Assembly (NCBI RefSeq): GCF_016863175.1
Contig: NZ_BOOJ01000063.1
Coordinates: 1 to 47,502, forward strand
DNA length: 47,502 nt
Origin: Paraplanobispora siamensis
GTDB lineage: Bacteria; Actinomycetota; Actinomycetes; Streptosporangiales; Streptosporangiaceae
Reading direction: 5' to 3'
The translations under genes were made by a program, and so were the position numbers. The notes below the pieces were generated by a model. The model searched no databases. It saw only the letters and a program-made list of their open reading frames with translations, and was not told the DNA's origin. The stretch's first letter is position 1; the number at the start of each line of letters is the position of its first letter. Of this stretch, positions 42,569-47,502 are shown one piece after another.

Positions 42569-42783
42569 TTTGACCGCCTGGGAACACATCCGGCGCCGCA
42601 TGCATCCGGTCGGCCGGAAGAACAAGGGTGGATATACCGCCGATCATCCGGCCACGTTCGGACTACCCAGGACTTCCCCCGCCTGACCACGCAGCCGGCT
42701 CCAGCGGCTTCGATGTCGCGACTGGGCGCCCCAGTCGGCGGCTGCCCGATGTCTCTTTCTTCTCTTCTCCGATCGGAGAACCC

Positions 42784-43107
42784 ATGACCGTCATCACCAC
42801 CGCCCCGCCCCGCCGGCTCGGCTCGCCGGCTCCCACCACCATCCGCCTGTCCGGGGAGATCGACATTCTCACCCGCACAGCGCTTCGCCGCCGTCTGCTC
42901 AGCGCCCTGCACTACAGCACCGACCTGCTCATCGTGGATCTGTCGGAGGTGTCCTTCTGCGACGCCTGCGGGCTGTCGCTCCTGGTCGACATCCAGCAGC
43001 ACGCCCAGGCACGAGGCATCACCCTGGTGCTGAGGGCACCGCGCCCGAACATGGCCCGGATCCTGCGCATCACCGGCCTGGATCACAGCATCCTGATGGC
43101 GGCGTGA
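42784..43107 (+). CDS. STAS-domain anti-sigma factor antagonist, Ala variant
   Basis: A 107-residue RsbV/SpoIIAA-like protein. ATG 42784 has CGGAGA upstream. TIRLSGEIDILT and LLIVDLSEVSFCDACGLSLL identify the STAS fold. The residue phosphorylated by RsbW-like kinases (Ser after Asp in FIDSTG) is Ala61 here (D60-A61-C62-G63), so it cannot be switched off in the normal way. The desaturase gene starts 5 bases later, so both are probably co-transcribed. Confidence 0.88.
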   Translation: MTVITTAPPRRLGSPAPTTIRLSGEIDILTRTALRRRLLSALHYSTDLLIVDLSEVSFCDACGLSLLVDIQQHAQARGITLVLRAPRPNMARILRITGLDHSILMAA

Positions 43108-43111
43108 TCAC

Positions 43112-44187
43112 ATGCGCCCCTCCCCCCACGTACCGGCCTACGACGGGCACTCCCCGTTCCCCCAGGCCGCCCAGCACCCCGCCGTCCACACCAGGCAGGT
43201 GGTGGTCACGGCCACGATCGTGCTGATCCCGTTTGCGGCATTGGCCGCGGGGGCCTGGCTGGCCTGGGGGAACGGGATCACTCTGACCGACCTGCTACTG
43301 GCCGCCGGCTTCTACATCATCACCGGGTTCGGGGTCACGGTCGGCTTCCACCGGCTGCTGACCCATCGGTCCTTCACCGCCCGCCCCTGGCTGCGCGCCA
43401 CGCTGGCGGTGGCCGGATCGATGAGTTTTCAAGGCAACGTCATCGACTGGGTGGCCGTACACCGCCGCCATCACGCCTTCACCGACCGTCCCGGCGATCC
43501 GCACTCGCCCTACCGCTACGGCGCCCACCTCGGCGGGCAGTTGCGCGGCCTGCTCCATGCCCACCTCGGCTGGTTGTTCACCGGCCCGCCCGTCCCGGCT
43601 GAGCGTTATGCCCCCGACCTGCTCGACGACCCGATGATGGTACGCATCACGCGGGCCTTCCCCGCGCTGTGCGCGGCCTCCCTGCTCCTGCCGTTCGTGG
43701 CCGGATGGGCGATCAGCGGCAGCCTGTACGGCGGGCTGACCGCACTGGTGTGGGCCGGCCCGGTCCGCATCGCCCTGCTGCAGCACGTACCTGGAGCGTC
43801 AACTCCCTGTGCCACCTGATCGGTGACCGGCCCCACGCCACCCGCGCGCACGACCGCTCGACCAACCTGTGGCCGCTGGCCGTGCTGTCCTTCGGAGAAA
43901 GCTGGCACAACGGTCACCACAGCCGGCCCAACTGCGCCCGTCACGGTCGAGGCCGACACCAGATCGACCCCTCGGCCGCTCTCATCGGCCTGTTCGAACG
44001 CCTGCGCTGGGCCGACAATGTGCACTGGCACCCTGCTGCGCGCCTGCAGCACTATCGGGTCGTGGCGAGCATCCACTCCCTTCGCGCCGGCACGGACGCG
44101 GCCGGCGCTGCTCCCGGCGCAACCGGCCGTCGCAACGGTGCCCGCCACGGCGACCGGCGCCGGCCTGCCCCGTACCGGCGCCCGTGA
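43112..44187 (+). pseudogene. Membrane fatty acid desaturase (delta-9 type) with a one-base frameshift
   Basis: The first frame gives the N-terminal half with His boxes HRLLTH and HRRHH (VAVHRRHHAFTDRPGDPHSP). Near 43788 the frame breaks, and the other frame continues with TWSVNSLCHLIGDRPHATRA, SFGESWHNGHHSRPNCARHG, which holds the third His box. CAGCACGTACCTGG would read QHVTW if one C followed GT, so one base appears missing. Joined, the enzyme would be about 358 residues with all eight or more metal-binding His. It would introduce a double bond into acyl chains in the membrane. Whether inactive or an error is not decidable here. Confidence 0.9.
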
Positions 44188-44213
44188 GTCAACCCGCCGG
44201 ACCTCACAGGGAT

Positions 44214-44648
44214 TCAGAGTGCGTGCAGGGTGATCGTGGTTCCGGCGGCGCCGGTGTGCAGGGTGAAGCGGCCGACGTTGTGCCGGGCCAGCCACAGTCC
44301 GCGGCCGCCCACCTGGTCGGGCGGTGCGAGCACCTGGTCGCCGGGGGCGGAGATGCCGCCTCCCCGGTCGGTGATGCGGCAGGACAACTGCCCACTGGCC
44401 TGCCACAGCTGCAGGTGTCCGCTGCCGCCGCCGTACCGGACCGCGTTGGTGGTGATCTCGTTGACGGCCACGATGAAGCGGTACAAGGCCAGGTCGGTCA
44501 GGCCATGGCGTTGACACAGGCGCTCGAGGTGGTGTCTGAGGACCACCAGGGTGGACAGATCGAAATCGCACTGGAGAAGAGTTTCGGCAGGCGGTGTGGA
44601 CGGCGCATGCGGTGGCGGTGAAGAGGCGGGACGGGAAGGCTCACTCAT
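44214..44648 (-). CDS. RsbW-like ATP-binding anti-sigma factor kinase
   Basis: A 144-residue HATPase_c_2 protein. ATG 44648 overlaps the phosphatase stop (ATGAGTGA), fixing the start. Motifs: AVNEITTNAVRYGG (N box), ITDRGGG (G1), GGRGLWLARHNV (G2). It should phosphorylate a STAS antagonist and hold a sigma factor, or act as a regulator of the phosphatase. No sigma factor gene is in the window. It is the last gene of the STAS-PP2C-RsbW operon. Confidence 0.92.
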   Translation of the reverse strand: MSEPSRPASSPPPHAPSTPPAETLLQCDFDLSTLVVLRHHLERLCQRHGLTDLALYRFIVAVNEITTNAVRYGGGSGHLQLWQASGQLSCRITDRGGGISAPGDQVLAPPDQVGGRGLWLARHNVGRFTLHTGAAGTTITLHAL

Positions 44649-46602
44649 CACGGTCCTCCTGCCCGGACACTGTGGCGGTCGCGGTGCTGGAGACGGTGGC
44701 CGGCGCGCTGGCGGGGGCGGTGGCGGAAAGTACGCGGGCGGCCAGGACGCAGGTGTCGTCATCGGGGTTGGCCCGGTGCAGCCGACCGAGCAGGTCGGCC
44801 AAGGGCTGCGGGGCGGGCGCGGCGGTGATGCGGTTCAGGGCGGTCAGCACGGGCGCCAGTCCTTCTTCCAGGCTGTGCCGGCGGTTTTCGATGAGCCCGT
44901 CGGTGTACAGCAGCAGCAGGTCGCCCGGGTGCAGGCGGACGGTGGCGGTTGGGTAGGCCGCGGTGGCGAACGCGCCGAGCAAGGGGCCCTCGGGCGGCTC
45001 CAACTGGACGGTGCTGCCGTCGCGGGCCAGCAGCGGTGCCGGATGTCCGGCCTGGGCCCACACCAATCTGCCGGTGGCCGGCTCATAGCGGGCCACCACC
45101 GCGGTCGCGGTCACGGGCAGTCGATCGCCGCCTGGAGCGGAGGCGACGGTGCCGGTGCACAGCAGCCGGTTGAGGTGGCCGAGCAGCCGGCCCGGATCGT
45201 TGGTGGTGGTCAGACAGATCGCCGCCATGGCGTGGCGCAGCTGTGCCATGGCGGCGGCGGCCTGCAGGCCGTGCCCGGCCACATCGCCCACGGCCAGCAG
45301 GACGGTGCCGTCACCGGCGGGCGCGGCGTGATACCAGTCCCCGCCGACCCGGCTGGCCTGCTCGGCCGGGAGATAGCGGACTGCGGCGCGCAGCCCCGGC
45401 AGGTCGATCGGCTGCTGCGGAACGGGCAGCACGATCTGCTGGAGCTGGATGGCCAGCCGATGTTCGGCCGCCAGGCGGTGCTGGTGTTCGCGCAGCTGCC
45501 GTTCCACCTCATCGAATTTGACCCGGCTGATTTCCCGGGCGGTGACGTCCTGGATGATGCCGTAGATCTTGATCGGCTGGCCGTTGCCGTCGCGAGCCGC
45601 GTCGATGATGGCGCGGATGTGCTTGATCCGCTCGCCCAGACGAATCCGGTAGGTGATGTCGACGGGCTGGCCACGCCCGAAGGTCTCGGTCGCCTGCTGC
45701 ACCACCGGCAGGTCTTCGGCCACGGTGAGGGCCTCGCTGTCGTGCCGGGGCAGTGGCCCGTCGGCCGGATCACGTTCGTAGATGCGATACAGCTCCGGCG
45801 ACCAGATGATCTGCCCGGTGACCAGATCCCATTCGCCCCAGCCGAGATTGCCCAGCCGTTCGGTGTGGGCGAGGCGTTCGGCCAGCCGGGTCTCTTCATC
45901 GTGGCGGATCCAGCTGTTGAACAGCCCCGAGCCGACCGGCCACATCTTGACGGTCAGCATCGCCTCCGCGGACGCCCGCTCCGCGGCGCTGGTGTAGGCG
46001 ATCGGTCCCACCTCGCGAGGGCGGCCGTCGCTGAGGGTCTGGCTCCACGCCTGCCAGATCGAGCCGTCCACGACGGCGGGATACAGCTCGCTCACCCGCC
46101 GCCCCACCAGCTGGGCCCCGCGGCGCCCGGACAGATCCACTACACCGGGGCTGGCTGCGGCGACGATGTAGTCCTCGACCCGGCCGCCGTCGCCGTAGTG
46201 CGGCAGCAGCAGCATGTGCGGCTCGGCCAGCGCGCCCAGCAGCTGCTGCACGACTCCCACCCACTCCTCGGCGACCGGCGCAGAGCCGGTCATGGGCACC
46301 TTGGCGGCGGCGACGCCTGTGCCGGGCGCGGCCGCCTGAACCGCCGAGGAGATCGATGAGACCGGGCCTGTCGCCTGCCCCTCCACCGCCGTCAGCAGTT
46401 CGGCGGCCAGCTCGTAGACCGAGCGGTGCTGCGCGGACGCCAACCGCGTCAAGTAGGCGTGAGCCTCGCTGATCCGGCAACCCGTCTGCCCGGCCAGCAA
46501 CCCGCACGCCCGCCCGAGCACGACCTCGGGAGCAGGCCTGGCCTGGTCGACTTGGGCGTTGAGGTCGGCCAGACGGTCCCGATAGTCCTGCACGGGGTCC
46601 AT
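44641..46602 (-). CDS. ANTAR-PAS-PAS PP2C (SpoIIE/RsbU-type) phosphatase
   Basis: A 653-residue cytosolic phosphatase. The N-terminus (about 22-72, EVVLGRACGLLAGQTGCRIS and SAQHRSVYELAAELLTA) looks like an ANTAR RNA-binding domain. Two PAS-like domains follow (about 100-220 and 230-345, ending KIYGIIQDVTAREI), a short coiled coil (REHQHRLAAEHRLAIQLQ), and the PP2C domain with metal-binding Asp in GGDWYHAAP and VGDVAGHG, and the final Asp in NPDDDTCVLAARV. It should dephosphorylate a STAS antagonist in response to a signal read by the PAS domains. It follows the STAS gene after 58 bases. Confidence 0.9.
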   Translation of the reverse strand: MDPVQDYRDRLADLNAQVDQARPAPEVVLGRACGLLAGQTGCRISEAHAYLTRLASAQHRSVYELAAELLTAVEGQATGPVSSISSAVQAAAPGTGVAAAKVPMTGSAPVAEEWVGVVQQLLGALAEPHMLLLPHYGDGGRVEDYIVAAASPGVVDLSGRRGAQLVGRRVSELYPAVVDGSIWQAWSQTLSDGRPREVGPIAYTSAAERASAEAMLTVKMWPVGSGLFNSWIRHDEETRLAERLAHTERLGNLGWGEWDLVTGQIIWSPELYRIYERDPADGPLPRHDSEALTVAEDLPVVQQATETFGRGQPVDITYRIRLGERIKHIRAIIDAARDGNGQPIKIYGIIQDVTAREISRVKFDEVERQLREHQHRLAAEHRLAIQLQQIVLPVPQQPIDLPGLRAAVRYLPAEQASRVGGDWYHAAPAGDGTVLLAVGDVAGHGLQAAAAMAQLRHAMAAICLTTTNDPGRLLGHLNRLLCTGTVASAPGGDRLPVTATAVVARYEPATGRLVWAQAGHPAPLLARDGSTVQLEPPEGPLLGAFATAAYPTATVRLHPGDLLLLYTDGLIENRRHSLEEGLAPVLTALNRITAAPAPQPLADLLGRLHRANPDDDTCVLAARVLSATAPASAPATVSSTATATVSGQEDRDE

Positions 46603-46660
46603 GGGTTCAACCGCTCATCTCAGCAGGGGGTGTTGACACGGCGCTCACCTCATCGGCTCG

Positions 46661-46972
46661 TCAGGCCAGGCCGAACGCGGCCGCCAGCCCGGTGGTGCGC
46701 AGCTGATCCAGCACCCGGCCGGTCGGGTTCTCCACCTGGAAGCGCGCATGCCCGGCCGTGGCCGTCTGCATCGCGTGCACCAGCACGCCGATCCCGGTGG
46801 AGTCGATGAAGGTGACCGCGGCCAGGTCCACGCACACCATCTGCGGGCGCTGCTCGGCCACGCCGGCCCGGATCACGTCATCCACGTAGGCGGCGTTGGT
46901 GAAGTCGATCTCGCCGCGCAGCACCACCCGCAGCGTTCCGTCGTTCCTCGCCTCGACCGACACCACGTCCAT
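46661..46972 (-). CDS. STAS-domain anti-sigma factor antagonist (RsbV-like)
   Basis: A 103-residue protein with GGAAG before ATG 46972. It has LRVVLRGEIDFTNAAYVDDV and VCVDLAAVTFIDSTGIGVLV, with Ser58 as the phosphorylated site. It is the first gene of a three-gene module with the phosphatase and the RsbW-like kinase, and should be their substrate. Confidence 0.92.
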   Translation of the reverse strand: MDVVSVEARNDGTLRVVLRGEIDFTNAAYVDDVIRAGVAEQRPQMVCVDLAAVTFIDSTGIGVLVHAMQTATAGHARFQVENPTGRVLDQLRTTGLAAAFGLA

Positions 46973-47262
46973 GCGTGCTTCCTTCCCGTGCCGTCAAGGA
47001 CGGCATGCCACCGTTCCAGGCCGAGGAGACTCCGGCGGCCTGCACGTCACACGGCGGACGCCCTCCATCCTTGCGTAGTGCCGCTGTGATGTCAGGCCGT
47101 ACGGGCCGACATTGCGCGAGCAGATACTTCCCGGAGCACCTCCCGCCCGCGGACGGGAGCGGCCGGCGAGACCGCCGCCACGCCGCCCGGTCTCTCCGGC
47201 GCAGCCGGGCGGGCACCCGACCCGGCGTGTCCGGCGATTTCGCATCGGTTGCCGGCGGCGAG

Positions 47263-47466
47263 CTAGGGTCCGCGGGATCGTTTCGCTCGGATGGTCTCCA
47301 GCGCGTCGGTGAGGGTGGCGAACACCGGCAGGGCATCGACTACGCCGGTCACGTGCATTATGCGTGCCGGCATGGCGTGCAGGGCAGCCAGGTGAACGGT
47401 GCCGCCACGCGCGGTGACGGTTGTGTGGGCCCTTCGTTCTGTGACGCTCAGTGTACATATGGATAC
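47263..47466 (-). pseudogene. STAS-domain remnant
   Basis: The minus-strand frame ending in TAG (47265-47263) encodes GGTVHLAALHAMPARIMHVT then GVVDALPVFATLTDALETIR, the typical C-terminal half of a STAS protein, preceded by LSVTERRAHTTVTAR, which resembles the N-terminal part. No start codon or central core (the Asp-Ser-Thr-Gly loop) is present, and an in-frame stop lies upstream (47469-47467). It appears to be an internally deleted copy. Nothing convincing was found between 46973 and 47262. Confidence 0.65.
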
Positions 47467-47502
47467 TCATGGTGTCCGGCTGTGGGTTCAGGAGGTTTTC
47501 CG

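Larger units (their letters stand above)
41802..42783. other. Gene-poor stretch with remnants
   Basis: No intact gene is convincing in these 980 bases. The stretch holds an Hsp20 fragment (41965-42063) and a 33-bp repeat (42491-42568). The plus-strand frame around 42470-42640 has G/C-rich third positions (LTAWEHIRRRMHPVGRKNKG) and may be a remnant of a gene I cannot identify. It looks like a decayed region. Confidence 0.6.

Noticed and set aside
47096-47470. A 158-codon minus-strand frame starting MSIHMYTERH (46994-47470)
   Set aside because: The composition is Arg/Pro-rich, and a STAS-like sequence in another frame explains part of this region better.

Overview
The window is about 70% or more G+C, its genes have strongly G/C-ending codons, and it carries hallmark actinobacterial genes: glucosyl-3-phosphoglycerate synthase, a RamB-type regulator divergent from isocitrate lyase, a FolP2-type dihydropteroate synthase homologue, STAS/RsbW/PP2C partner-switching proteins, and a short-type HU. 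It looks like chromosomal DNA of a filamentous actinomycete, most likely of the Streptosporangiales (an inference from gene style, not a database match). I saw no rRNA, tRNA, CRISPR array, prophage or intact insertion sequence.

Layout. 1-3140: a partial proline-rich protein, a LysR regulator, folP2-like and an overlapping K+-channel RCK protein. 3306-6675: a secreted subtilisin and a PLP-dependent decarboxylase/lyase, both on the minus strand. 6922-12586: a two-component system (minus) divergent from a LolA-like protein plus an ABC ATPase and permease (plus), with a striking direct/inverted repeat operator between them. 12739-14753: a YcnI copper-binding protein and small membrane proteins. 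14804-19038: a very large GAF/PAS sensor kinase with an internal duplication and a frameshifted 3' end. 19238-24056: a geranylgeranyl-reductase-like flavoprotein, an LpqC-type esterase, and a TetR/P450 divergent pair. 24045-26470: an ABC-2 exporter (one permease frameshifted). 26647-32922: an HSL-type esterase, a Ser/Thr kinase, an ABC ATPase, HU, small proteins and a DUF4352-like protein. 33163-36248: isocitrate lyase and RamB. 36288-39683: a CHAT-like protein without visible catalytic residues, and gpgS. 39803-41801: a TetR/acyl-CoA dehydrogenase pair. 41802-47502: a partly decayed stress region with an Hsp20 remnant, an Ala-type STAS protein, a frameshifted fatty acid desaturase, an RsbW-like/ANTAR-PAS-PP2C/STAS operon and a STAS remnant.

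The most unusual signal is genome-wide in style rather than one gene cluster. At least eight gene 3' ends carry short tandem (or closely spaced) duplications that include the stop codon, with unit sizes from 8 to 36 bp. Several further genes have such arrays just downstream, and similar arrays expand inside coding regions (ABC ATPase N-terminus, sensor kinase, CHAT linker). A second global signal is a recurring palindrome, GCCGTACGGC. Three genes carry probable single-base frameshifts, which may be real decay or sequence errors.
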